64,000 nucleotides of DNA, from NCBI GenBank assembly GCA_902537845.1, contig CACBDC010000001.1, forward strand, positions 1 to 64,000, in the 5' to 3' direction. This document shows positions 36,923-44,665 of this stretch, piece by piece. Source of the DNA: an uncultured Pelagibacteraceae bacterium. Its GTDB lineage: Bacteria; Pseudomonadota; Alphaproteobacteria; Pelagibacterales; Pelagibacteraceae. The position numbers and the translations under genes are program-made. The stretch's first letter is position 1. Each line of letters starts with the position of its first letter. The notes below the pieces were generated by a model. It did not search any database and was not told the DNA's origin. It worked only from the letters and a program-made list of their open reading frames with translations.

Positions 36923-37333
36923 ATGAAAAAAACATTTTTTTTATTTTCGCTTATTTTATTGCTTAATGGATGCGCGGAGTCGGTCGCGTTGTTTGGCACA
37001 AGCACATCAAATGGAAGAATTATTCAATCTTCTTTAAATTCAGCCATAAGCTATGGGGTAAAAAAACAAACAGGCAAAACTCCTTTGGAACACGCCATTG
37101 CATATGCAGAGAAAAAAAATCCTGAGAAAACTAAAGAGACCTGTGTTTCTTTTATTGAAAGAACCAGATCTGAATTTTGTACAATTGTGAAAAAACAAAT
37201 TTCATCAACTAAAACGGCATTGTTAGATAAGAGAACTGAAATAACGCAAAAATTTCCTAAAATTAAAAAAGAGAAGGAAATATCATTAATTGAAAAGATA
37301 GCAAAAAAATCAATGATTTATAACAGAAGGTAA
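36923..37333 (+). CDS. lipoprotein, copy B of a tandem pair
   Basis: The 136-residue product matches copy A over the lipobox (LLNGCAESVALFG), SYGVKKQTGKTPLEHAIAYA, KNPEKTKETCVSF and EFCTIVKKQIS. The C-terminal 35 residues differ. The gene converges on the rhodanese gene with a 24-bp overlap. The pair arose by tandem duplication; the 132-bp gap between them carries no obvious signal. Confidence 0.65.
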   Translation: MKKTFFLFSLILLLNGCAESVALFGTSTSNGRIIQSSLNSAISYGVKKQTGKTPLEHAIAYAEKKNPEKTKETCVSFIERTRSEFCTIVKKQISSTKTALLDKRTEITQKFPKIKKEKEISLIEKIAKKSMIYNRR

Positions 37334-37678
37334 TCCTACGTTTTTCCAACCAGGATCTTGATCATTTCCACTGAAACCATCAGAAATATTTAAAGTATTA
37401 TAACCTTCATTCGTTAAAAGGTTAGCCGCTATTATTGATCTACCCCCAGCAGCACACATTATAAGAACTGGATTTTTTTTATTAATATTTTGTTTTACTT
37501 TTTCTACAAAACTTGGGTCTTGTGAGATCGTGATAAAGAAGGATTTAATACCAAGATCTTTTGTATCGGGCTTACCAATCGTATTCCATTCATCCTCTGT
37601 TCTTACATCTAATAAAACAGAGCTTGGATTATCTTCTATAAATTTTTTTATATCTGATGATTTAATTTGTTTGATCAT
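37310..37678 (-). CDS. rhodanese-like sulfurtransferase domain protein
   Basis: The 122-residue, single-domain rhodanese has LLDVRTEDEW near residues 22-31 and the active-site loop CAAGGRS with Cys75. It could transfer sulfane sulfur or act as a thiol phosphatase-like switch. It lies 43 bp downstream of metY on the same strand, so a role in sulfur handling and co-transcription are plausible. Confidence 0.8.
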   Translation of the reverse strand: MIKQIKSSDIKKFIEDNPSSVLLDVRTEDEWNTIGKPDTKDLGIKSFFITISQDPSFVEKVKQNINKKNPVLIMCAAGGRSIIAANLLTNEGYNTLNISDGFSGNDQDPGWKNVGLPSVINH

Positions 37679-37721
37679 TGAATGGTCCCAATATAAATAA
37701 TTGGGACCACTAAATCAATTA

Positions 37722-39014
37722 TTAAGCAGCTAAAGCTTGCTTAATATCTGCAATGATATCATCTGGATGTTCGATACCAATTGACAGTCTTACATAACCT
37801 GGTGTTACTCCTGCTGCTGCTAATGCTGCATCGTCTAACTGACTATGCGTTGTAGTAGCTGGGTGAATTGCTAAACTTCTAGCATCACCAATATTAGCAA
37901 CGTGATATAACATTTTTAAGTTATCGATAAATTTAGCACCAGCTTCTTTTGTGCCTAAATCCATTCCAACTAAAGAACCATATCCACCTTGCATATATTT
38001 TTTAGCTCTTTCTTTAATCTCACCTTGGTGATTAGTAGGGTAGATTACATTTTTAACTTTCTTTTGTGTTTCTAAGAAAGACACAACTTTTTCTGCATTA
38101 CTGCAATGTTGTTTCATTCTAAGAGCAACTGTTTCCAAACCTTGAATAATTTGGAAAGCATTAAATGGACTTAAAGGAGCACCCAAGTCTCTCAATAAAA
38201 CCACTCTTGCTCTGATTACAAAAGGAATGTTAGCACCTGTTAATTGAGGAACTGCATCTGCCCAAATGGCACCACCATAACTTTGATCAGGCTCGTTTAT
38301 TAATGGTTGTCTTTTTCTGTCTTTAATCCAGTCAAAGTTTCCACCATCAACAATTATTCCACCAATTGAAGTCCCGTGACCACCAATATACTTCGTCAAA
38401 GAGTGCATTACGATTGCGGCACCATGAGCCAAAGGTTTACAAATTACTGGTGAGGCTGTGTTATCGATAATTAAAGGAATACCTTTTTTTCTACCGATAT
38501 CTGAAACTTCCTTAATTGGGAACACACGAAGATAAGGATTTGGACAAGACTCACCGTAGTAAGCTCTTGTTTTATCATCAGTAACTTTTTCAAAGTTTTT
38601 AGGATCAGCAGGATCTGCAAATCTTACTTCAATACCTTGTTGTCTTAAAGTATTTTTGAATAAGTTTACTGTACCTCCGTACAAGTCAGTTGAAGCTACT
38701 ATATTATCTCCAGCCTGTGCCAAGTTTTGAATGCACATTGCTGATGCTGCTTGGCCTGATCCAACTGCAAGTGCTGCTACACCGCCTTCTAGTGCTGCTA
38801 CTCTTTTCTCAAGCACATCACATGTTGGGTTCATTATTCTTGTGTAAATATTACCGAACTCTTTTAAACCAAATAAATTTGCAGCGGTTTCTGCATTTTT
38901 AAATTGGTAAGAAGTTGTTTGGTAAATTGGAACTGCTACCGCTGTAGTAGCCGAGTCACTTCTGTAATCGCTACCATGCAAGCCGATAGTTTCCGGATGT
39001 TTAAAATCAGCCAT
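37722..39014 (-). CDS. metY: O-acetylhomoserine sulfhydrylase
   Basis: The 430-residue, PLP-dependent enzyme makes homocysteine (or methionine from methanethiol) directly from O-acetylhomoserine. PLP Lys208 is in HSLTKYIGGHG, and GSGQAASAM and DNTASPV line the cofactor site. Its 290-bp leader holds a SAM-II aptamer with terminator, a SAM-V aptamer over an RBS, and two short ORFs, the second overlapping the metY start. High SAM should stop both transcription and translation. Confidence 0.93.
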   Translation of the reverse strand: MADFKHPETIGLHGSDYRSDSATTAVAVPIYQTTSYQFKNAETAANLFGLKEFGNIYTRIMNPTCDVLEKRVAALEGGVAALAVGSGQAASAMCIQNLAQAGDNIVASTDLYGGTVNLFKNTLRQQGIEVRFADPADPKNFEKVTDDKTRAYYGESCPNPYLRVFPIKEVSDIGRKKGIPLIIDNTASPVICKPLAHGAAIVMHSLTKYIGGHGTSIGGIIVDGGNFDWIKDRKRQPLINEPDQSYGGAIWADAVPQLTGANIPFVIRARVVLLRDLGAPLSPFNAFQIIQGLETVALRMKQHCSNAEKVVSFLETQKKVKNVIYPTNHQGEIKERAKKYMQGGYGSLVGMDLGTKEAGAKFIDNLKMLYHVANIGDARSLAIHPATTTHSQLDDAALAAAGVTPGYVRLSIGIEHPDDIIADIKQALAA

Positions 39015-39054
39015 TGATTTTCCCCCTTACTGTTTCTCTTGTCGTTTCGTTCAT
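39007..39054 (-). CDS. 15-residue upstream ORF 2 in the metY leader
   Basis: The ATG at 39054 overlaps the stop of upstream ORF 1 (ATGA), and its TGA at 39009-39007 lies inside the first codons of metY. The peptide reads MNETTRETVRGKING. The frame passes through AAGGGGG, which is the metY ribosome-binding site. Coupled translation from the SAM-V site into metY would go through it. Its translation is inferred from the overlaps only. Confidence 0.45.
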   Translation of the reverse strand: MNETTRETVRGKING

Positions 39055-39104
39055 TTTTTCTCCGTCTTTCTGGAGAAGAATGAACGAGGTTTAATTCTGT
39101 TCAT
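39051..39104 (-). CDS. 17-residue upstream ORF 1 in the metY leader
   Basis: The ATG at 39104 stands 4 bases after AAGGAG, the RBS sequestered by the SAM-V aptamer. The peptide is MNRIKPRSFFSRKTEKK, and its stop overlaps upstream ORF 2 by 4 bases. It means the aptamer directly controls this short frame, not metY, unless translation is coupled. The peptide is basic and has no recognised family. Confidence 0.5.
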   Translation of the reverse strand: MNRIKPRSFFSRKTEKK

Positions 39105-39107
39105 CTT

Positions 39108-39162
39108 CTCCTTTTTAGTACTTCGGCGTATGCCAGGTGTACAATATGGTTCAAATACCCGG
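39108..39162 (-). promoter_or_regulatory. SAM-V riboswitch
   Basis: On the minus strand the segment reads GGGTATTTGAACCATATTGT, then ACACCTGGCATACGCCGAAG, then TACTAAAAAGGAG. This follows the SAM-V aptamer as I remember it (core ATTTGAAC, TATTGTAC, GCATA, AAGTACTAAAAA), and the last pairing strand merges with the AAGGAG ribosome-binding site. SAM binding should close the pseudoknot and hide that site, reducing translation. It forms the second half of a tandem with SAM-II. Confidence 0.88.
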
Positions 39163-39181
39163 TTTAATTTCAGATTGTTCC

Positions 39182-39210
39182 AAAAAAAAACCACCGGCTA
39201 AAGCGGTGGT
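39182..39210 (-). terminator. SAM-II-linked intrinsic terminator
   Basis: ACCACCG, loop CTTTAG, CGGTGGT and nine T residues form a strong leftward terminator between the two aptamers. CGCTTTAGC in its loop region is complementary to GCTAAAGCG at the end of SAM-II, which offers an antiterminator pairing when SAM is absent. SAM binding should free the terminator. Confidence 0.85.
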
Positions 39211-39223
39211 CGTTTGACTTGAA

Positions 39224-39275
39224 CGCTTTAGCTGGATTTGTATAGCGCCCGCAAGTTGTCTTAACTCAGCGCTTT
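39224..39275 (-). promoter_or_regulatory. SAM-II riboswitch
   Basis: On the minus strand AAAGCGCTGAGTTAAGAC, CAACTTGCGGGCGCTATAC and AAATCCAGCTAAAGCG follow the SAM-II H-type pseudoknot (GCGCUGAUUUAA, UUGCAAGCGC, AAAUGUAGCUAAA). It stands first after the promoter and overlaps in sequence with an antiterminator for the following hairpin. SAM-II riboswitches commonly control methionine genes in alphaproteobacteria. Confidence 0.88.
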
Positions 39276-39279
39276 AAAA

Positions 39280-39309
39280 TTTATATCAATTATTTCGGTA
39301 ATTTGTCAA
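39280..39309 (-). promoter_or_regulatory. metY promoter
   Basis: TTGACA at 39309-39304 and TATAAA at 39285-39280 are 18 bp apart and point leftward, with a transcription start just before the SAM-II aptamer. The -35 box is consensus. Confidence 0.6.
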
Positions 39310-39312
39310 TGC

Positions 39313-39708
39313 TTAATTTTTTAGGGTTTTAAGCTCTAATATATTACCGTGAGGATCTTTAACAAAAAAAGTTTCTTGCTGTTCTTTTTTGCCCTCAAAT
39401 CTTGTGTAAGGTGGGTCTAAATATTGAACGTTATTTTTTTCAAGATTTTCTTTTATTTTATCAAAAACGTGAGGTTCTAGATGAACTCCAAAATGAGGAA
39501 CTGGAACTTTACCCATATCAACATCGTGCCTCTCGTTTGGTAATTTCATATCGGTTTTATGAAGAGTTAATTCATTTCCCCAGAAATCAACGTCTATCCA
39601 CTTTCCTTCTTCACCATTACCTAACTTGCAACCTAAAATATCTGTATAAAATTTTGTGGCGGTGTTCAAATCCCCTGCAGGAATTGCTAAATGAAATGCA
39701 TTACTCAT
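39313..39708 (-). CDS. VOC (glyoxalase/dioxygenase) superfamily protein
   Basis: The 131-residue product has the paired beta-alpha-beta-beta-beta modules of the vicinal oxygen chelate fold. AFHLAIPAGDLNTATKFYTD opens it, with His5 as likely metal ligand, and FFVKDPHGNILELK with a closing Glu ends it. The reaction is unknown; lyases, dioxygenases and resistance proteins share this fold. It stands upstream of the metY promoter and reads leftward. Confidence 0.8.
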   Translation of the reverse strand: MSNAFHLAIPAGDLNTATKFYTDILGCKLGNGEEGKWIDVDFWGNELTLHKTDMKLPNERHDVDMGKVPVPHFGVHLEPHVFDKIKENLEKNNVQYLDPPYTRFEGKKEQQETFFVKDPHGNILELKTLKN

Positions 39709-39762
39709 GATCTTGATATATATAATACTTTTAATTATTCAAGTAGTCATTATATATAAACT

Positions 39763-40338
39763 ATGAACGAATACTTAGAATCAGTAAAAAAAAGAGACCC
39801 TGCGGCGAAATCGATATTAAGCATTATTCTTACTTACCCAGGTGTTAAAGCAGTTTTAATGCACAAAGTCTCAAATTTTTTTCACATAGCTGGTTTTCAT
39901 TTAATTGGTAGAATTATATCCCAAACTACAAGATTTTTTACAGGTATTGAAATTCACCCAGGCGCAAAAATCGGTAAAAATTTATTTATTGATCATGGTA
40001 TGGGAGTTGTTATTGGGGAAACCTCAGAGATCGGTAATAATGTAACCATCTACCATGCTGTGACTTTAGGTGGAAGTTCACCTAGTATAGATAGTGAAAG
40101 ACAACGTCATGAAAAAAGACATCCTACAGTGGGAAATGACGTTGTGATTGGTTCAGGAGCTCAAATAATTGGGCCTATAAAAATTGGCAACAACGCAAGA
40201 ATTGCTGCTAATGCAGTTGTTGTGAAAGATGTTCCAGAAAATGCAACGATGGTTGGTATCCCAGCTAAAGCAGTCAAATTAGAAAATAAAGGTAGCTTCA
40301 GACCTTACGGCGTTGATGATAAAGTAAAAGATGAGTAA
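39763..40338 (+). CDS. cysE: serine O-acetyltransferase
   Basis: The 191-residue product has the short N-terminal helical domain and left-handed beta-helix of CysE, with hexapeptide repeats and the loop [20 protein letters not shown] containing the catalytic histidines. The second [20 protein letters not shown] loop binds CoA. It makes O-acetylserine for cysteine synthesis, and it stands near metY in a sulfur cluster. It overlaps msrB by 8 bases. Confidence 0.9.
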   Translation: MNEYLESVKKRDPAAKSILSIILTYPGVKAVLMHKVSNFFHIAGFHLIGRIISQTTRFFTGIEIHPGAKIGKNLFIDHGMGVVIGETSEIGNNVTIYHAVTLGGSSPSIDSERQRHEKRHPTVGNDVVIGSGAQIIGPIKIGNNARIAANAVVVKDVPENATMVGIPAKAVKLENKGSFRPYGVDDKVKDE

Positions 40339-40708
40339 AGATTGGGATCCAAAATTAACTCCTGAACAAAATTATGTTTTAAAACAAGAGGGAACAGAGT
40401 CCCCAGGTAGCAGTCCTTTAAATCAAGAAAAAAGAGAGGGCTCTTATCATTGTGTTGGTTGCGGTACAAAGCTGTTTGAATCTTCAACTAAATTTGAGAG
40501 CGGTTCTGGCTGGCCTTCCTTTTTTGAGTCTATCCCAGGTGTATTTGAAGAAAAAAAAGATATGCACATAGGTTACCCAAGAACTGAATATCATTGTAAA
40601 AAATGTGGAGGTCATCATGGCCATATTTTTGATGACGGCCCAAAACCAACGGGAAAACGATATTGCAACAATGGTGTATGTTTAGTCTTTAAACCAAAAA
40701 GCCAATAG
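40331..40708 (+). CDS. msrB: peptide-methionine (R)-S-oxide reductase
   Basis: The 125-residue product has the zinc CxxC pairs (CVGCG and CKKCG), the substrate block [10 protein letters not shown] near residues 56-65, and the catalytic RYCNNGVC near 113-120, where Cys115 is the attacking residue. It repairs the R form of methionine sulfoxide. Overlap with cysE suggests a joint operon of sulfur amino acid upkeep. Confidence 0.92.
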   Translation: MSKDWDPKLTPEQNYVLKQEGTESPGSSPLNQEKREGSYHCVGCGTKLFESSTKFESGSGWPSFFESIPGVFEEKKDMHIGYPRTEYHCKKCGGHHGHIFDDGPKPTGKRYCNNGVCLVFKPKSQ

Positions 40709-40823
40709 TTATACACAAACCAATTAAGTGTTTTAATACAACCAATCAAAAAATTATAATCTTACTTGCCATGTCCTCTAGACCAAGGCAACATAAGTTT
40801 GTTAGATTATCATTTCATCCACC

Positions 40824-41381
40824 ATGAAGAAGCAAATTATTTCCCTAATCACAATAATTTTCTCATTAATTTCATTTCACACACACGCATCAGAACAAAA
40901 TTGGAAACCAGCACAGGATGGAGACAAAATTATTTTAATAAGACATGCTTTAGCACCAGGAAGAGGTGATCCAAAAGGATTTAAAATTGACGATTGTAAA
41001 ACGCAGAGAAATCTTGACATGATTGGCATAAATCAGTCCAAAAAAATTGGCAAATTGTTTAAAGAAAACAAAATTAAAATTGATCAAGTTTTATCTAGTC
41101 AATGGTGTAGGTGCAAAGATACTGCTAAATACGCCTTTGGCAACTTTAAAGAATTTTCAGCATTAAACTCTACATTCAGTCCGCCTTACGATGAAAATGA
41201 AAAAAAACAAATCAAAGAACTTAAAAATTTTGTAAAAAACTGGCATGGAAGAGGAAAAAATTTGGTTTTAATTACTCATTACGTAGTTATTTTAGCTATG
41301 ACTGGAGAGACATCAAGTTCTGGTGAATTGATAATTACAGACAAAAATTTCAAAGTTTTATCGACTATTAATACTTTCTAA
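40824..41381 (+). CDS. exported histidine phosphatase family protein
   Basis: The 185-residue product has a signal peptide (ISLITIIFSLISFHTHA) and the histidine phosphatase core: LIRHALAPGRGDP near residues 40-52, where the His after Arg is the phosphate acceptor, SSQWCRCKDTA, and the distal His in LITHYVVI. It should be a periplasmic phosphatase or a lipid/sugar phosphate hydrolase. The substrate is unknown. Confidence 0.8.
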   Translation: MKKQIISLITIIFSLISFHTHASEQNWKPAQDGDKIILIRHALAPGRGDPKGFKIDDCKTQRNLDMIGINQSKKIGKLFKENKIKIDQVLSSQWCRCKDTAKYAFGNFKEFSALNSTFSPPYDENEKKQIKELKNFVKNWHGRGKNLVLITHYVVILAMTGETSSSGELIITDKNFKVLSTINTF

Positions 41382-41722
41382 AAAAATATTAAATATCCAA
41401 CAGCTACTAAAATTAAGTATTCAATGAATGTTTTTATCTTTAAGAGAGTGTTTTTATCCTGAAATTTATTATTGATAAATAAAGTTAGTCGAGCGAAAGC
41501 CAAGTGAACTAAGATAATACTAAGGGCTACTCCAAGTAGAGCATGATAAAAACTAAAATTTTTAAGACCATAATAGCAAGCAGCTATAAATGTGAACCAA
41601 GAAATATTTGTTACAAATAAAGTGATTAAAATACCCGATCCTTTTTTAAAAATACTTTGAGACTTAATGAAAGTATATGACCACAAAAGAGTGAATAAAA
41701 AACCTGCGTATTTAATTATCAT
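41378..41722 (-). CDS. four-span membrane protein of unknown function
   Basis: The 114-residue product is hydrophobic with four predicted spans and a basic loop near residues 85-95 (KFQDKNTLLKIK). It converges on the phosphatase gene with a 4-bp overlap and diverges from the ccdA-like gene at 41773. I do not recognise a family. Confidence 0.55.
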   Translation of the reverse strand: MIIKYAGFLFTLLWSYTFIKSQSIFKKGSGILITLFVTNISWFTFIAACYYGLKNFSFYHALLGVALSIILVHLAFARLTLFINNKFQDKNTLLKIKTFIEYLILVAVGYLIFF

Positions 41723-41772
41723 GAGCCAATATTGTAATTGCGGTAAAGTTCAAAGGCAAATATAAAGTTAAT

Positions 41773-42489
41773 ATGATCATTAAACTCGCGTTTGCATTTG
41801 GGGCTGGATTTATTAGTTTTCTTACACCTTGTGTACTTCCAATCATCCCGGGTTATATTTCTTATATTACTGGAAAAGATTTAGGAGAAATAGATAAAGA
41901 CAAATCAATAGTTTTTATGAAAACTGTTCTTTTTTCATTAGGTTTTTCATTTGTTTTTATAACACTTGGAGCTGCTGCTTCTGCAATAGGGAACGTACTT
42001 CTTTTCTTTTCAAATGAATTACGTATTGTTGCAGGACTAATAATTATTATTTTTTCTTTACAAATGTTAGGTTTTTTAAATTTTTCTTTTTTAAATACTG
42101 AAAAAAGAATTCAAACTGATTCAAGTTATAAAGATAATTATGCATTTCCTTTTATTGTTGGCGCTGCTTTTGCATTTGGCTGGACTCCTTGTATTGGCCC
42201 AGTTTTGGGATCTATAATTGCTTTATCTGCGACTGAAGCCACAATTAGTAAAGGAATATTATTATTATCATTTTATTCTTTAGGATTAGCTATCCCATTT
42301 ATATTGTCTGGATATTACATGAGTAGATTTTTAAATACTAAAAAAGGTTTTGGAAAATATTATGGAACCATTACAAAATCTGGCGGAGCTATTCTTTTAA
42401 TAACTGGTATCTTGATTACCACAAACTATATTCAAATCATAAGTTATTATATTTTGACGACCTTCCCAATTCTCGCTAAGCTTGGTTAA
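41773..42489 (+). CDS. ccdA: CcdA/DsbD-type thiol-disulfide membrane transporter
   Basis: The 238-residue product has six predicted spans and the two membrane cysteines of CcdA in Pro-containing motifs, LTPCVLPI near residues 17-24 and WTPCIGPV near 137-144. It carries reducing equivalents from cytoplasmic thioredoxin to the periplasm for cytochrome c maturation. It shares its stop region with the next gene start. Confidence 0.88.
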   Translation: MIIKLAFAFGAGFISFLTPCVLPIIPGYISYITGKDLGEIDKDKSIVFMKTVLFSLGFSFVFITLGAAASAIGNVLLFFSNELRIVAGLIIIIFSLQMLGFLNFSFLNTEKRIQTDSSYKDNYAFPFIVGAAFAFGWTPCIGPVLGSIIALSATEATISKGILLLSFYSLGLAIPFILSGYYMSRFLNTKKGFGKYYGTITKSGGAILLITGILITTNYIQIISYYILTTFPILAKLG

Positions 42490-43391
42490 TGAATGAAATT
42501 ACAATTTTAGGAATTTTTGTTGCTGATATAAGTTTTTCTGGACCAAAAATTCCATCAATTGGTGAAACTATTTTAGGAAAAAAATATAATGTCGGTCCAG
42601 GTGGAAAAGGTTGTAATCAAGCCATAGCGATAGCAAGACTTGGGGGAAAAACAAATTTTATAAGTAAAATTGGTAAAGACGCTTACGGAGAGTTAGCTCT
42701 TAAAACTCTCGAAAAAAATAAAATTTCTACTGAAAATATAATTCAAGACGTCACTCAACAAACTGGTGTAGCTGGAATTTTAGTCGATCAAAATACTGGT
42801 AAAAATGCTATTAATGTAATTGTAGGTGCACCAAGTTCTTTAAAGATAAGTGAAATTGAAAATCAAATTAATTTAATAAAAAGATCAAAAATTTTTTTAA
42901 CTCAATTAGAGGTTCCAAAAGATGTTACCTTACATTGTTTGAAAACTGCTAGAGAAAATGGATGTATTACTATTTTAAATCCCGCACCAGCATCTGAAAT
43001 TTCAAAAAAGTTTTATGATTATATCGATTTTTTTACACCCAATGAGACTGAGGCCGAATTTTATACAGGTATAAAGATTACTAACGACCAAGAGGCAAAA
43101 CAGGCAGCACATAAACTGATAAATTTAGGAATTAAAAAAGTAATAATTACTCTTGGAGAAAAAGGTTTGTTTTATTCTGATGGAAATGAGGAAATTTATT
43201 TAAAAGCTAACGTCGTTAAAGCCATTGATACTACCGGAGCAGGAGATGCTTTTAATGGAGGTTTAGCTTTTAGTTTATCTAGAGAAAAACCGATTAAAGC
43301 ATGTTTAGAGTTAGCGAATAAAGTCGCTGGGATTTCTACAACAAAACTTGGGGCTGGAGATGCTATGCCGTTTTTAGACGATGTAAGTTAA
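42489..43391 (+). CDS. rbsK: ribokinase-family (PfkB) sugar kinase
   Basis: The 300-residue product has the N-terminal PfkB motif GPGGKGCNQAIAIARLGG near residues 37-54 and the C-terminal signature DTTGAGDAFNGGLAF near 247-261 with the catalytic Asp. It most resembles ribokinase, which phosphorylates D-ribose. A nucleoside kinase is possible. The symbol is tentative. Confidence 0.78.
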   Translation: MNEITILGIFVADISFSGPKIPSIGETILGKKYNVGPGGKGCNQAIAIARLGGKTNFISKIGKDAYGELALKTLEKNKISTENIIQDVTQQTGVAGILVDQNTGKNAINVIVGAPSSLKISEIENQINLIKRSKIFLTQLEVPKDVTLHCLKTARENGCITILNPAPASEISKKFYDYIDFFTPNETEAEFYTGIKITNDQEAKQAAHKLINLGIKKVIITLGEKGLFYSDGNEEIYLKANVVKAIDTTGAGDAFNGGLAFSLSREKPIKACLELANKVAGISTTKLGAGDAMPFLDDVS

Positions 43392-43642
43392 GTTAAAAGT
43401 TTATCTAATTCTCCACTTCGATTAGCTTCTTGAAGTTTATCATTGCCACCAACGTAATGATCACCAATAAAAATTTGAGGAATAGTTCTTGCTCCATTTG
43501 TTCTTTGTAACATTTCTTTGGCGTTTGCTGGGTCTGCCCAAATATCAATTTCCTCTATTTCAACATTTTTTGTTTTTAATAAAGCTTTTGCAGCCGCACA
43601 ATAAGGGCAAGGATCTCCAGTATACATTGTGACTTTTTTCAT
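43388..43642 (-). CDS. grxC: glutaredoxin 3 type
   Basis: The 84-residue product has the dithiol active site CPYCAAAK at residues 12-19, the cis-Pro loop RTIPQIFI near 52-59, and the glutathione-binding GGNDKLQEA. It uses glutathione to reduce disulfides. The gene overlaps the kinase gene by 4 bp in convergent orientation. Confidence 0.92.
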   Translation of the reverse strand: MKKVTMYTGDPCPYCAAAKALLKTKNVEIEEIDIWADPANAKEMLQRTNGARTIPQIFIGDHYVGGNDKLQEANRSGELDKLLT

Positions 43643-43644
43643 AA

Positions 43645-43941
43645 TTAATATATATCAGTTATTTTTATTTTTTCTCGCAGTTTTTTTCTTCCCAATTGAA
43701 ACTTTTTCCTATGTTTGATGCTTGTATTATGCACTCTTTTTCTCCACAAACGAAATGAGCCTGGTTTTAAATTTTTTCTCATTATCTTTATGACTTGAGA
43801 CTCATTTTTACCAGTTTTCTCCTTAATCTCTTCAAAAGTAATTCTATCTGCCCAAGCAGCCCAAATAATCCAATTATCATCTTTTTTTTTAGGCTCAGGG
43901 TTTTTGACTCTAGTTTGAGGGATAAAACTTTTTTTCTTCAT
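43645..43941 (-). CDS. DUF2805/TIGR03643 family basic protein
   Basis: The 98-residue, basic product has IIWAAWADRITFEEIKEKTG and SQVIKIMRKNLKPGSFRLWR, the conserved block of TIGR03643 proteins, which resembles a helix-turn-helix. The role is unknown; DNA or RNA contact is plausible. It stands just upstream of grxC on the same strand with a 2-bp gap. Confidence 0.75.
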   Translation of the reverse strand: MKKKSFIPQTRVKNPEPKKKDDNWIIWAAWADRITFEEIKEKTGKNESQVIKIMRKNLKPGSFRLWRKRVHNTSIKHRKKFQLGRKKLREKIKITDIY

Positions 43942-43954
43942 AAAATTATATATA

Positions 43955-44581
43955 GTGACTTATCAAATGTTTCCAACAGACTATATAATATTTTTACAAA
44001 TCATTTTATTTTTATTCATTTCTCCTGGTCCGCCTAGAGTGGTAATAGTTTCACACACTTTAAATTATGGATTGAATAGATCTGTTTGGACTGCTTTTGG
44101 AGACATATCTGCAAATATTATCCAAGCTATTTTGGTAGTTTTTTTAATTGGTTCTTTTTTAAGCGATAACCCTCAAGTTCTTTATTACTTAAAATGGGCA
44201 GGAATATTTTATATTGTTTATTTAGCCTATGATACTTTTACCTCTAAAATTAGAAGTATTAATTCTAAAGACCAAAATTTAAAATCACCACTCTCGTTTT
44301 ATAAAGACGGATTGTTAGTTGCTGGTTTAAGCCCAAAAGCAATTTTATTCTTTGGAACAATTTTTCCAACTTTTATTAATTTTGGCACAAATATCATTTC
44401 ACAGTTTTTAATACTATTAATTACGTATGTAATTCTAGATTTTTTTACTTTAATGATTTATGGATTAGCAGCTGAAAAAATTTCAGTCTGGTTAAGAAGT
44501 AAACCGAAGCTTTTAAATACAATTTCTGCGTGTGTTCTGTTAATTTTAGCAGTGTACATTGCTGCGACACAGAATTTTTAA
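43955..44581 (+). CDS. LysE/RhtB-family amino acid exporter
   Basis: The 208-residue product has five or six spans and the N-terminal family motif ISPGPPRVVIVSHTLNYGL near residues 21-39. LysE proteins export amino acids such as lysine, homoserine or threonine. The start is GTG at 43955, 14 bp from the divergent TIGR03643 gene. The substrate is unknown. Confidence 0.82.
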   Translation: MTYQMFPTDYIIFLQIILFLFISPGPPRVVIVSHTLNYGLNRSVWTAFGDISANIIQAILVVFLIGSFLSDNPQVLYYLKWAGIFYIVYLAYDTFTSKIRSINSKDQNLKSPLSFYKDGLLVAGLSPKAILFFGTIFPTFINFGTNIISQFLILLITYVILDFFTLMIYGLAAEKISVWLRSKPKLLNTISACVLLILAVYIAATQNF

Positions 44582-44594
44582 TCTATTCTTACTG

Positions 44595-44665
44595 TTGTCA
44601 AAAACTCTATTTATTGTTTTAATTATTTAATTTTAATTAATTAATTAACAACAAGAAGGGAAATA
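44595..44665 (+). promoter_or_regulatory. promoter and shared leader of binding-protein gene 1
   Basis: TTGTCA at 44595 and TTTAAT at 44618 are 17 bp apart. The segment from 44634 to the start codon reads AATTAATTAATTAACAACAA followed by GAAGGGAAATA. The same leader, with one to three changes, precedes the binding-protein genes at 51541 and 61418. It includes the RBS GAAGGG. Confidence 0.6.

Noticed and set aside
39126-39145. TATGCCAGGTGTAC, which looks like another tmRNA-tail repeat
   Set aside because: It lacks the GCGTTCTGTTG core and is fully explained as part of the SAM-V aptamer.
40766-40969. 67-codon rightward ORF before the histidine phosphatase
   Set aside because: It overlaps the signal peptide region of the phosphatase in another frame and has no RBS or family pattern.
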